Positions 25,293-32,916 of a stretch of 52,628 bases of DNA are shown here, piece by piece. The stretch's first letter is position 1, and every line of letters begins with the position of its first letter. Made by a program: the position numbers and the translations under genes. This DNA is from an uncultured Bacilli bacterium (GTDB lineage: Bacteria; Bacillota_I; Bacilli_A; RF39; UBA660): positions 1 through 52,628 of the forward strand of contig CANRAH010000011.1 of assembly GCA_947628565.1 (NCBI GenBank), given 5' to 3'. Under the pieces are notes generated by a model that made no database searches, was not told the DNA's origin, and saw only the letters and a list, made by a program, of their open reading frames with translations.

Positions 25293-25316
25293 CCGTGCAT
25301 AAGATTATCTGCCATG
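25293..25316. other. Right attachment junction of the serine-recombinase element
   Basis: Arm CCGTGCATAA (25293-25302), nine bases, then core CCATG (25312-25316). In the excised circle the two arms would flank the core as a dyad with 26 bases between them, centred on the CA of CATGG. Confidence 0.85.
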
Positions 25317-25439
25317 CCCTGCATCAACATAAATCACTTTTCCTAAAAGAGAAAAATTAGAACTAGTAGTATTCGCATTTACAAACTGATATGAACAACA
25401 AAATATAATAAATAAAAATAATGAATAAACTTTTTTCAG
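25305..25439 (-). pseudogene. cwlD: cwlD-type amidase, 5' part (split gene)
   Basis: Reads KKVYSLFLFIIFCCSYQF (signal peptide) followed by VNANTTSSNF and GKVIYVDAGHG, then enters the element and stops at TAA (25305-25307). The VDAGHG end is the first zinc-ligand motif of Amidase_3. The only plausible start is CTG (25437-25439), with GGTGAT seven bases upstream; ATG, GTG and TTG are absent before the in-frame stop. Joined to 19281-19817 at CATGG it gives a CwlD-length protein. Confidence 0.85.
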
Positions 25440-25489
25440 ATTAAATCACCAATAAATTATATGAAAGAAGTGTATAATTAATAATAATG

Positions 25490-25508
25490 AGTGTAAATAA
25501 TTTACACT
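25490..25508. terminator. Hairpin at the end of the RluD-like gene
   Basis: AGTGTAAA-(3 nt)-TTTACACT, perfect; the stop codon is within the stem. The tract downstream on the minus strand is only moderately T-rich, so termination may be partial. Confidence 0.45.
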
Positions 25509-26155
25509 TTAAAATAATTCCAAGGTTTTTTGTTTGGTAAATTTAAATTGAATGATAAAGTTTCACCTGTTATTGGATGCTTAAAAGTAATATTTTTGGA
25601 AAACAGTGCTATTTGTTCCCCTACTTTAGCATCCATATTATATTTTTGATCACCAAAAAGTGGATGACATCTAGATGAAAACTGAACTCTTATTTGATGT
25701 GATCTACCCGTCTTTAAATTTATACTAACTAAAGATAAATTATTTTTATAATCCAAAAGCTCATAATCCAAAATAGCATCTTTACCATTTTCATCAACCC
25801 TAACAATATTAGTCTTATTATCCTTTATTAATTTGTCCTCAAATGTACCTTTTTCATCTAATTTTCCAAGTACTACCGCATAATATGTTTTTTTGAATGT
25901 TCTATTTCTTACTTGTTCACTAAGTCTACTAGCACATTTACTGGTCTTAGCAAACACCATAACACCACCTACAGGTCTATCTAATCTATGCACTAATCCT
26001 AAATATACATTACCTGGTTTATTATTTCTTTTCTTTATATACTCTTTTAACATAGTTAAAAAATCTAAATCATTACTATCATCTTTTTGAACAGGTACAT
26101 TTACTGGTTTTTCAACAACTAATAAATGATTATCTTCATATATAATATTAATCAT
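25502..26155 (-). CDS. RluA/RluD-family pseudouridine synthase
   Basis: A 217-residue single-domain enzyme with the family's catalytic HRLDRPVGGVMVFAKT (Asp at about residue 58) and GRSHQIRVQFSS near the C-terminus. It lacks the N-terminal S4 domain found in RluD, so target specificity (23S rRNA or tRNA) cannot be read. The start overlaps the end of the methyltransferase gene by eight bases, so the two are translationally coupled as a probable RNA-modification pair. Confidence 0.88.
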   Translation of the reverse strand: MINIIYEDNHLLVVEKPVNVPVQKDDSNDLDFLTMLKEYIKKRNNKPGNVYLGLVHRLDRPVGGVMVFAKTSKCASRLSEQVRNRTFKKTYYAVVLGKLDEKGTFEDKLIKDNKTNIVRVDENGKDAILDYELLDYKNNLSLVSINLKTGRSHQIRVQFSSRCHPLFGDQKYNMDAKVGEQIALFSKNITFKHPITGETLSFNLNLPNKKPWNYFKV

Positions 26156-27020
26156 CTAATGTAAACCTTCCATATATACCGCAAGGAAGTATTAAATTAT
26201 CTTTTGTAACTCTAAGTCCCACTTCACCTGAATCAACTTTACCACTCGGATAAATTGGTAATAAGGTTTTTTTGAGTATATTTTCAAGAGCTATACTTGA
26301 AATACCTGTTGTATATGAATTTATTAAGAAAAATAAAGGTTTATCACTTAATATTTTTATGCATGCATTGATAAGTTCATATATAGATTTTTCAAATTTC
26401 CATACTTCGTTATTAGGGCCTCTTCCATAACTTGGAGGATCCATAACTATTGCATCGTATTTATTTCCTCTTCTATATTCCCTTTCAACAAATTTTAAAC
26501 AATCATCAACTATAAATCGTATTGGTCTATCCTCTAAGTTACACAATTTTAAATTTTCTTTAGCCCATTCAGTCATCCCTTTTGATGCGTCAACTTGTAC
26601 AACTTTAGCTCCTGCACTTAAACAGGCCATACTAGCAGCCCCAGTATAAGAAAATAAATTTAATACTTTAATTTCCCTATTACTATTTTTAATTTTCTCC
26701 ATCATAAAATCCCAATTAGTAGCTTGCTCTGGAAAAAGACCTGTATGTTTAAAATTAGTCGGACATACTTTAAATGTTAAATGTTTATAACTAATAGTCC
26801 AATATTCAGGTAGTTTAGAATAAAACTTCCACTCACCACCACCTTTATTACTTCTAAAATAATGGCCATCAACATTTTTCCAAGCATCGTTATATTCTAC
26901 ATTCCATATTGCTTGTGGATCAGGTCTTCTTAAAATTACATTCCCCCAACGTTCTAATTTTTCTCCATTACCTGCATCTATGCATTCATAATCAGTCCAT
27001 TCATCACTAATTCTTCTCAT
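26148..27020 (-). CDS. SAM-dependent methyltransferase, RlmI/RlmK-like
   Basis: A 290-residue class I methyltransferase. The SAM-binding motif is LNLFSYTGAASMACLSAGA (about 119-137), followed by VVQVDASKGM, and the catalytic-type motif is DPPSYGRG (about 193-200), as in the RlmI/RlmK (YccW-like) group that methylates 23S rRNA cytosine or guanine. The PUA domain of RlmI is absent. ATG follows AAGGTGAAGT, which overlaps the gmk stop. The order gmk, methyltransferase, pseudouridine synthase makes one transcription unit likely. Confidence 0.82.
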   Translation of the reverse strand: MRRISDEWTDYECIDAGNGEKLERWGNVILRRPDPQAIWNVEYNDAWKNVDGHYFRSNKGGGEWKFYSKLPEYWTISYKHLTFKVCPTNFKHTGLFPEQATNWDFMMEKIKNSNREIKVLNLFSYTGAASMACLSAGAKVVQVDASKGMTEWAKENLKLCNLEDRPIRFIVDDCLKFVEREYRRGNKYDAIVMDPPSYGRGPNNEVWKFEKSIYELINACIKILSDKPLFFLINSYTTGISSIALENILKKTLLPIYPSGKVDSGEVGLRVTKDNLILPCGIYGRFTLDD

Positions 27021-27023
27021 ACT

Positions 27024-27701
27024 TCACCTTATTTCTATATCTTCATTAACAAACTCTTTATCTATTAATCCTTCGTGTATAAACTCTTCTTTATTGTTTA
27101 AATAAATTTCTTCTATTCTATCCACTCTACATTTTTCCGCTTTAATTATTGCTTCAACTTTATCAACTGCAACATCTAATTTATCATTAACGACTACATA
27201 ATTATATTTCGTATATTCGTTGATCTCTTTATAAGCTGTTTTAAATCTTTCTAGTATTTTATCTTTTGATTCAGTATTTCTTGCTATTAATCTTTCTTTT
27301 AATATTTCCATACTAGGTGGCATTATAAATATGAAAAGAGCTTCAGGTATTTTTTCTTTTATTTTTAATGCACCTTGTATATCTATAACAAGTACTACAC
27401 TTACTCCCTTATTTAAATCCTCTTCTATTTTAGCCTTAGGTGTACCATAATATTTTTCATTATGCACAATCGCATATTCTAAAAGCTCATCATTTTTTAT
27501 ACTTTTTTCAAATTCTTCTTTAGTAACAAAGTAATAATCTTTACCATTAACCTCTTTTCCTCTTGGGGATCTTGATGTCATAGAAATTGAAAGTTTAATA
27601 TTCTTCATATTTTCTATAACCTTAGATATTATTGTATCTTTGCCAGCTCCACTTGGACCAGATACAACAATAAGTAAGCCTTTAGTTTTTTCTTTAATCA
27701 T
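27024..27701 (-). CDS. gmk: Guanylate kinase
   Basis: A 225-residue GMP kinase (GMP + ATP to GDP + ADP). P-loop VSGPSGAGKDTI (about 13-24); the family usually has GKGT or GKST, but Asp also occurs. GMP-binding residues lie in TSRSPRGKEVNGKDYYFV, and the lid in RLIARNTES. A C-terminal extension of about 25 residues goes beyond the usual end. ATG follows AGGTGGTGA. It heads a cluster with the methyltransferase and pseudouridine synthase. Confidence 0.93.
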   Translation of the reverse strand: MIKEKTKGLLIVVSGPSGAGKDTIISKVIENMKNIKLSISMTSRSPRGKEVNGKDYYFVTKEEFEKSIKNDELLEYAIVHNEKYYGTPKAKIEEDLNKGVSVVLVIDIQGALKIKEKIPEALFIFIMPPSMEILKERLIARNTESKDKILERFKTAYKEINEYTKYNYVVVNDKLDVAVDKVEAIIKAEKCRVDRIEEIYLNNKEEFIHEGLIDKEFVNEDIEIR

Positions 27702-27712
27702 AGAATCACCAC

Positions 27713-28390
27713 CTATAGTATATCATAATCTTTAATATTTTCACATATTAAATTATCACATAAATCCTTGTATTTTATATACTCTTTTTTATTTTTTATA
27801 GTCCAAGCTATTTTCATTTTATCAAATTTAAATGGTATTTGTTTCTTATATATTGAAATAAAATCTATTTTTTTTGTATATTTTTTAACTAATTTAAAAT
27901 TCAAATCATTAAAAACAATTAATCCTACAATATAGTTTTTTCTATTTTTATATAACCAATCTATTACAAACGGATTCATACTGTGTATAGCAAACTCACC
28001 ATTATAATTATCAAGTAATTTAACAAGTTTTTCTTCAAAATTAGAATTGTTATCCACATCTTTTATCTCTATAAGTAGAGGCACCTGTCCATTAACTATG
28101 TGCATAACTTGACTTAATGTAGGAATTGTATATTTATTTTTAATTTTTATCTTAGATAATTGTTCATAACTTAAAGTTTCTATTATTTTATTAACACCAC
28201 AAAGTCTAAATAAGTTATAATCGTGGTAAATAACTATATTTCCATCCTTAAGTATGTGTATATCTAGTTCAATTATATAATTTTTATCAACACATTTTAA
28301 AAAAGCTGATAATGTATTTTCTATACTATTAGAATTATACACACCTCTATGAGCAATTAATCTATTTTTTAAAAATCTAATATCTTTCAT
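27713..28390 (-). CDS. Glycerophosphodiester phosphodiesterase family protein
   Basis: A 225-residue cytoplasmic GDPD TIM-barrel protein, hydrolysing glycerophosphodiesters to glycerol-3-phosphate. Catalytic motifs are present: AHRG (about 13-16), ENTLSAF, ELDIHILKDGNIVIYHD (metal-binding Glu and Asp, catalytic His). The C-terminal strands are shorter than in GlpQ. No ribosome-binding site precedes the ATG; TATAAT lies five bases upstream, suggesting a leaderless transcript. Confidence 0.85.
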   Translation of the reverse strand: MKDIRFLKNRLIAHRGVYNSNSIENTLSAFLKCVDKNYIIELDIHILKDGNIVIYHDYNLFRLCGVNKIIETLSYEQLSKIKIKNKYTIPTLSQVMHIVNGQVPLLIEIKDVDNNSNFEEKLVKLLDNYNGEFAIHSMNPFVIDWLYKNRKNYIVGLIVFNDLNFKLVKKYTKKIDFISIYKKQIPFKFDKMKIAWTIKNKKEYIKYKDLCDNLICENIKDYDIL

Positions 28391-28403
28391 ATTAGATTAT
28401 ATG

Positions 28404-28435
28404 AAAAAAAAAGAAAAAATCTATTTCTTTTTTTC
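28404..28435 (-). terminator. A/T-only hairpin after the HD-domain gene
   Basis: The minus strand reads AAAAAAAGAAA, a short loop, then TTTTTTCTTTTTTTTT, overlapping the stop codon. It is a weak-stem terminator. Confidence 0.45.
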
Positions 28436-29074
28436 TTTAATAATATTAATTATACTATTATTTTTAGCATAATTAGAAATAGCTTTAAAATTTCCATCAT
28501 AGTTGTATCTTTCTTGACCAAATGATAAACACATTTTTTCCCATGTCTTTTCTTTTTTTAATAATCTTTGTACATTTTTATCATAAAATGCTTTGTTACC
28601 TTCTTGTTTAGTTAAATCAACACATCCTTCTTCTCCATAAAGTTTTGCTTGTAAATCCCATTCTAGTTTGTCACAGTGATATGCAAAAATGGCTTCTTTA
28701 GTTTGTCCTTCATCGAACTCTAAAAATAAATCTTCTATATCTTTAGCATCTAACACTTCATTCAATATTTTATGAACTGCATTATGCTCTAATTTTTCTT
28801 TTTCTTCTTTCGATATTTCAAATTGAGTTAAATCACCTATTACTGTTTCTCCTATTTCATGAATTGCAAGCATCATTATAACTTTCGTAATATCAATATT
28901 ATATTGATATTCTTTATAAATAGCTAAAGCAAGCATTTGTACCGAATATACATGTTCTGCAACACTTTCAATTCTTTCTCTTTTGACATGCCAATCTTTC
29001 CATCCAGTTCTAATAACATTTTTAAGTCTATTACAAAGCACATAAAATTTTATAACATTTTCTTCTTTTGACAT
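28421..29074 (-). CDS. HD-domain nucleotidase (YfbR/HDDC2-like)
   Basis: A 217-residue HD phosphohydrolase. Metal ligands: H in VAEHVYSVQM (about residue 37), the HE pair in MLAIHEIGETVIGD (about 67-80; HE replaces the usual HD, as in this subgroup), and a distal Asp in YHCDKLEWDLQAK. Relatives such as E. coli YfbR hydrolyse deoxyribonucleoside monophosphates. ATG follows GGGAGGTATTT. Confidence 0.8.
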   Translation of the reverse strand: MSKEENVIKFYVLCNRLKNVIRTGWKDWHVKRERIESVAEHVYSVQMLALAIYKEYQYNIDITKVIMMLAIHEIGETVIGDLTQFEISKEEKEKLEHNAVHKILNEVLDAKDIEDLFLEFDEGQTKEAIFAYHCDKLEWDLQAKLYGEEGCVDLTKQEGNKAFYDKNVQRLLKKEKTWEKMCLSFGQERYNYDGNFKAISNYAKNNSIINIIKEKKK

Positions 29075-29120
29075 AAATACCTCCCTAAAATATTATAACA
29101 TATTATTAGCTTTAAATATA

Positions 29121-30146
29121 TTAATTTTTAAAATGTCCAAATCTTGCTAGTTCTTCATAACATATATTCTTTAAATTTAAATCTTTTATTATATTTTTAG
29201 GCTTGCATTCTTCATATAAATTATCATTAGCCTCTATATTTCCTAAATTTGTTTTGATATAAATAGCAAGTGGACTTTCTATCCCTATTGCATATGATAA
29301 TTGTACTTCACACCAATTATAATCATCATTTGACTTTAAAATTTGTTTAGCTATTTCTCTTGCTTTATATGCACCAGATCTATCCACTTTGGTTGGATCT
29401 TTACCTGAAAAAGCACCACCTCCAACATTAGCAAAAGATTCATAACTATCTACAACTATTTTTCTACCAGTTAATCCAGCATCACCTTCAAATCCACCTA
29501 TTTCAAACCTACCAGTTGGATTTATTAAAAAATTCTCTATTTCAATATCATACTTTTTACATATTTTGTTGCACATATTTTTAATTATATTATCTGTAAC
29601 ATTTCTTTCCTGTTCTTTATTTTGATAGCATATAGTAAAAGTTTTAATTTTAATCAATTTATTTTTATCGTTATATATACCAGTAATCTCGGCTTTACCA
29701 TCTGATAAAAATCTTTTATCTTTTTTTCTTAATTCATCGTATGACTCACTAAGGGTTTGCAAAATTACCATTGCTGTAGGTAATAAATTTGATGTATCAC
29801 GGCAAGCATATCCAAACATCATTCCATTATCGCCAGCACCACCTACATAATCATTAGTACCAAGTTCTATATCATGACTTTGTCTACCAGTATTATCTAT
29901 TATTTCATAATCTGTACTATAACCTACATCCTTTAATACTCTTCTTACAACCTTTTTAATATTAACTTTAGCATTAGATGTAACCTCACCTGTTATAAAT
30001 ATTTTCCCTTTTCCACCCATAACCTCAATTCCACATCTTGAATTTTTATCAAGTTTTAAATATTCATCAAGTAAAGCATCACTTATTTGATCGCAAACTT
30101 TATCTGGATGTCCTCTAAATACAATTTCATTACTATAAATTTTCAT
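29121..30146 (-). CDS. metK: S-adenosylmethionine synthetase
   Basis: A 341-residue MetK (methionine + ATP to SAM). Key motifs: GHPDKVCDQISDALLDEY (12-29), the loop GGAGDNGMMFGYA, and GGGAFSGKDPTKVDRSGAY (about 229-247). It is shorter than the usual 380-400 residues, and the N-terminus (NEIVFRGHPDK, normally SVTEGHPDK) is divergent, as in reduced lineages. ATG 30146 is chosen for AAAGGAG eight bases upstream; nearer ATGs are too close. It is controlled by the upstream SAM-I riboswitch. Confidence 0.93.
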   Translation of the reverse strand: MKIYSNEIVFRGHPDKVCDQISDALLDEYLKLDKNSRCGIEVMGGKGKIFITGEVTSNAKVNIKKVVRRVLKDVGYSTDYEIIDNTGRQSHDIELGTNDYVGGAGDNGMMFGYACRDTSNLLPTAMVILQTLSESYDELRKKDKRFLSDGKAEITGIYNDKNKLIKIKTFTICYQNKEQERNVTDNIIKNMCNKICKKYDIEIENFLINPTGRFEIGGFEGDAGLTGRKIVVDSYESFANVGGGAFSGKDPTKVDRSGAYKAREIAKQILKSNDDYNWCEVQLSYAIGIESPLAIYIKTNLGNIEANDNLYEECKPKNIIKDLNLKNICYEELARFGHFKN

Positions 30147-30178
30147 ACTCATAACTCCTTTCATACATCAAATAAAAA

Positions 30179-30292
30179 ATACTCAAGATAACCTTGAGTA
30201 TAAAAGTTATCTTATAGTTCTAGCATTACCACCTAATTTAATAGGTTGGTGTGACTTCATTGGGCTAGTCCCTCCATCACTCTTTATAAGAT
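30179..30292 (-). ncRNA. SAM-I (S-box) riboswitch with terminator
   Basis: On the minus strand the aptamer (about 30292-30209) has the S-box core AAGAGTGATGGAGGGACTAG followed by CCCAATGA and the P1 pair ATCTTAT/ATAAGAT. The expression platform is a terminator CUUGAGUAU stem (30179-30201) followed by U6. AAGATAAC next to P1 can pair with GUUAUCUU of the terminator to form an antiterminator. SAM binding stabilises P1 and so terminates transcription of metK. The CCAACC side of P3 is slightly divergent from the usual CCCGGCAACC. Confidence 0.9.
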
Positions 30293-30301
30293 GTTAACTA
30301 G

Positions 30302-30330
30302 ATTATAGCACATATTAAACTATATTACAA
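30302..30330 (-). promoter_or_regulatory. Promoter of the metK riboswitch transcript
   Basis: TTGTAA (30325-30330) and TATAAT (30302-30307), 17-nt spacer, ten bases before the aptamer. Confidence 0.8.
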
Positions 30331-30341
30331 TAAATTTTTTA

Positions 30342-31808
30342 TTATATTTTTTCATATTTCTTTTTAAAATATTTAACTATAGGCTTAACAGAAATCTCGC
30401 ATCCACATACTTTCTCAATTACTTCCTTTGAATTATAAGCCTCACCATATCTATATATATTTTTAATCAAATATTCTGTTATTAATTTAATTTTACCTTC
30501 TTTAAGTAAACCGTCTATAGGACCCAAATCTTTTTCAATAGCTTCTTTAAACATTCCATCATATATTGTACCTAGTAAATATGAAGGGAAATATCCAAAA
30601 CTTCCTTCAGACCAATGTACATCCTGAAGTATTCCTTCGCTATCATTATTAATTTCTAATCCCAAATATTCTTTCATTTTCTTATCCCAAAGAATAGGTA
30701 ATTCATCAACTGATATATCACCACTAAATATTTGTCTTTCAAGTTCATATCTAAGTATTATGTGAAGACAATACGTCAATTCATCAGCTACAGTTCTGAT
30801 TGGTCCTAGCTTAACTCTATTTAATAAACACGCAAATTCATTTATATCTATATCAAGATTTAATTTAGATTTTATTTCATCGTAAATTGGATACCAAAAA
30901 TTAATGTTTCTACCCAATATATTTTCGTAAAATCTAGATTGACTTTCGTGAAGTGCATAAAGATTATCTAAACACGAATTTTTATATTTACTTAATTCTG
31001 GCATAATATTTTGTTCAAATATTCCATGCCCTCCTTCGTGTATAATAGTTGTTACAAAATCAATTGGATCGTTTGTATGCGCAAAAGCTATGCGTAAATC
31101 ATTAGGCCCTATTTTTTCTGTAAAACCATGGGGATAAATACCTAGGGCACCTTTATTCATATCAAATCCAATATAATTAAGCAAAATTTTCGCACATTCA
31201 ATTAATTCACTATCACTATATTCTTTATTATAGTCTTTAGCTTCTTTTAAACTAAATTTTTTAATTAGTGGGATAAGTTCTACTTTTAATTCATCAAATA
31301 ACTTATCTATCACATCACTTGTCATACCCAGTTCGTACTCGTCTAACATAACATCATACAAATATTTATTACTATCTATATAAGAATAATATTTTTTAGT
31401 TAGTTCTATAGTTTTTTCTAGATAAGGCTTAAATAATTCATAATTATTTGATTTTTTAGCCTCTTCCCATACATTACAAGATATACTTAAATGCTTCTTA
31501 TATTCTTTATAAAAATTAGATGGTACTTTAATATTTTTTTGATATTTTTTATATAAATTTTTAATATATCTTTGTTCTTCTATGCTTAAATTTGAAAAAT
31601 TTGAATCATTAATACATCCTTCTAATAATTTTTCATATTCTTTTGAAGTTTCTAATTCAAACAATTCTAATTCAAATTTGTTTTTTATATCTATTAAATA
31701 GTTTTTAGAATCATTAGGACTATTTACTCTAAGTTCCCATCCTAAAATATTTATAATATATTCAGTTTCAGTTATTCTTTTTTGATAGTCTAATAACTTT
31801 TCATACAT
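30342..31808 (-). CDS. M32-family metallocarboxypeptidase (Taq type)
   Basis: A 488-residue zinc carboxypeptidase that trims peptides in the cytoplasm. The zinc motif is HEGGHGIFEQN (about 258-268), a variant of the usual HEFGH, and LHESQSRFYEN about 30 residues later provides the third ligand. The conserved GPNDLRIAFAHTNDP and YEERLG-type helices are present. ATG 31808 follows GGAGGGATAGC; ten upstream codons in the longer frame lack a ribosome-binding site. Confidence 0.9.
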   Translation of the reverse strand: MYEKLLDYQKRITETEYIINILGWELRVNSPNDSKNYLIDIKNKFELELFELETSKEYEKLLEGCINDSNFSNLSIEEQRYIKNLYKKYQKNIKVPSNFYKEYKKHLSISCNVWEEAKKSNNYELFKPYLEKTIELTKKYYSYIDSNKYLYDVMLDEYELGMTSDVIDKLFDELKVELIPLIKKFSLKEAKDYNKEYSDSELIECAKILLNYIGFDMNKGALGIYPHGFTEKIGPNDLRIAFAHTNDPIDFVTTIIHEGGHGIFEQNIMPELSKYKNSCLDNLYALHESQSRFYENILGRNINFWYPIYDEIKSKLNLDIDINEFACLLNRVKLGPIRTVADELTYCLHIILRYELERQIFSGDISVDELPILWDKKMKEYLGLEINNDSEGILQDVHWSEGSFGYFPSYLLGTIYDGMFKEAIEKDLGPIDGLLKEGKIKLITEYLIKNIYRYGEAYNSKEVIEKVCGCEISVKPIVKYFKKKYEKI

Positions 31809-31854
31809 GCTATCCCTCCTGAGTTTATTATACCACAAAAAATTTTATTGTTAA

Positions 31855-31884
31855 AAGAAAAACCTTGAAGATATTCTCCAAGGT
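31855..31884 (-). terminator. Terminator after rpsI
   Basis: The minus-strand RNA folds ACCUUG-(11 nt)-CAAGGU, then UUUUC. Confidence 0.75.
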
Positions 31885-31893
31885 AATAAACTT

Positions 31894-32304
31894 CTAACGT
31901 TTTGAGAATTGAGGTGCACGACGAGCAGCTTTTAAACCTGGTTTTTTACGTTCCTTAGCTCTTGAATCACGAGTAATAAAACCAGCCCTTTTTAATATTT
32001 TTCTATAACTATCCTCATTTGCTTCATTAGCTTTATCATATTCAAGTAAAGCACGAGCGATACCTAAGCGGATTGCGCCAGTTTGACCACTAGCTCCTCC
32101 ACCACTTACTTTTACTTCAATATCAAATGTATTTTCATTATTAGTAGCTACTAAAGGTTGTTTTAAATCCATTACATATGTTGCATATGGCATAAATTCA
32201 TTAACATCTACACCATTAACAGTTATTTTTCCTTTTCCAGCAGTCATTTTAACTTGAGCTACTGAAGATTTTCTTCTACCTGTTCCTATAAATACTTTAG
32301 CCAT
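31894..32304 (-). CDS. rpsI: 30S ribosomal protein S9
   Basis: A 136-residue S9. It has the family N-terminus [16 protein letters not shown], the middle [21 protein letters not shown] and the basic C-terminal tail ending in SKR, which reaches toward P-site tRNA. GGAGGG precedes the ATG. It is cotranscribed with rplM. In most Bacillota this pair follows truA, but here it is at another locus. Confidence 0.97.
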   Translation of the reverse strand: MAKVFIGTGRRKSSVAQVKMTAGKGKITVNGVDVNEFMPYATYVMDLKQPLVATNNENTFDIEVKVSGGGASGQTGAIRLGIARALLEYDKANEANEDSYRKILKRAGFITRDSRAKERKKPGLKAARRAPQFSKR

Positions 32305-32316
32305 CTAAAACCCTCC

Positions 32317-32751
32317 TTATTTAATTTTCATTTCTACAGGCTTTTGTGCCATATGAGGATGTTCACTACCCTCGTATACGAATAATTTTTTAGCTACTTG
32401 TCTTCCTAATCTTGTATGAGGAATCATACCTCTTACTGCTCTTTCAATCATCTCAATTGGATAATTTTCTTTCATCTCTTTAGCAGTTCTCTCTCTTAAT
32501 CCTCCTGTATAACCAGAGTGATTATAATAAATTTTATCATTTAACTTATTTCCTGTTAAATTAACTTTTGAAGCATTAATTACTATTACATAGTCTCCAC
32601 AATCGATGTGTGGTGTATAAGTAGGTTTATGCTTTCCACGTAAAACATCAGCTACTCTAGTTGCCAAACGTCCTAAACTAACGCCAGAAGCATCTATTAC
32701 ATACCAATCACGTTTTACTGTTTCTTTTTTTTGCATATATGAATTTTTCAT
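32317..32751 (-). CDS. rplM: 50S ribosomal protein L13
   Basis: A 144-residue L13. It has the core [21 protein letters not shown], the GDYVVVINA-type strand, and the C-terminal [15 protein letters not shown] 32751 follows AAAGGAAATTTT. The upstream 35 in-frame codons belong to the transcribed leader, not to the protein. It is the first gene of the rplM-rpsI operon. Confidence 0.96.
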   Translation of the reverse strand: MKNSYMQKKETVKRDWYVIDASGVSLGRLATRVADVLRGKHKPTYTPHIDCGDYVIVINASKVNLTGNKLNDKIYYNHSGYTGGLRERTAKEMKENYPIEMIERAVRGMIPHTRLGRQVAKKLFVYEGSEHPHMAQKPVEMKIK

Positions 32752-32821
32752 AAAATTTCCTTTCTCCAATACATATAGCAAGTTTTCCCAAGACTTACTA
32801 AATGTGGGATTAAATGTACCA
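32752..32821 (-). ncRNA. Structured leader of rplM (L13-leader-like)
   Basis: Between the promoter and rplM about 70 nt can fold. GUACAU pairs with AUGUAU as the outer stem, and AGUAAGU pairs with ACUUGCU around a loop CUUGGGAAA. UCCCA just upstream can pair with UGGGA in that loop as a pseudoknot. Bacillota commonly have an L13 leader for autoregulation; this specific fold was made by eye and not scored against that family. Confidence 0.5.
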
Positions 32822-32827
32822 AATAAA

Positions 32828-32856
32828 ATGATACTAAAAAATAATAAAAAAGTCAA
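32828..32856 (-). promoter_or_regulatory. Promoter of rplM-rpsI
   Basis: TTGACT (32851-32856) and TATCAT (32828-32833) on the minus strand with a 17-nt spacer. Confidence 0.75.
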
Positions 32857-32916
32857 TAAAAATATATTATTTTATTCACTTTTTATTACTTTTTTAATTC
32901 AATTTTGTACTAAAAT

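Larger units (their letters stand above)
19818..25316. mobile_element. 5.5-kb large-serine-recombinase element splitting cwlD
   Basis: The element is bounded by matching CCATG cores (19813-19817 and 25312-25316) and perfect 10-bp inverted arms, with the recombinase gene ending 26 bases from the right core. Removing one core plus the interior rejoins VDAGH to GGLDPG, in frame, in the zinc-binding motif of CwlD. Contents: a leftward sigma-A-driven operon (DUF1292-like, coiled coil, split small gene, SIMPL) and a rightward 47-residue ORF plus recombinase. No phage structural, replication or conjugation genes are present. The form matches sporulation intervening elements such as skin, but is very compact. 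Confidence 0.9.

Noticed and set aside
19818-25316. Element as a prophage or conjugative transposon
   Set aside because: No capsid, tail, lysis, replication, relaxase or type IV secretion gene in its 5.5 kb.
25456-25463. CATATAAT as a sigma-E -10 box of cwlD
   Set aside because: It would start transcription within the ribosome-binding site, and no convincing -35 element is correctly spaced.
32752-32856. N-terminal extension of L13
   Set aside because: The extra 35 codons overlap the promoter and leader; the true ATG has its own ribosome-binding site and matches the family start.
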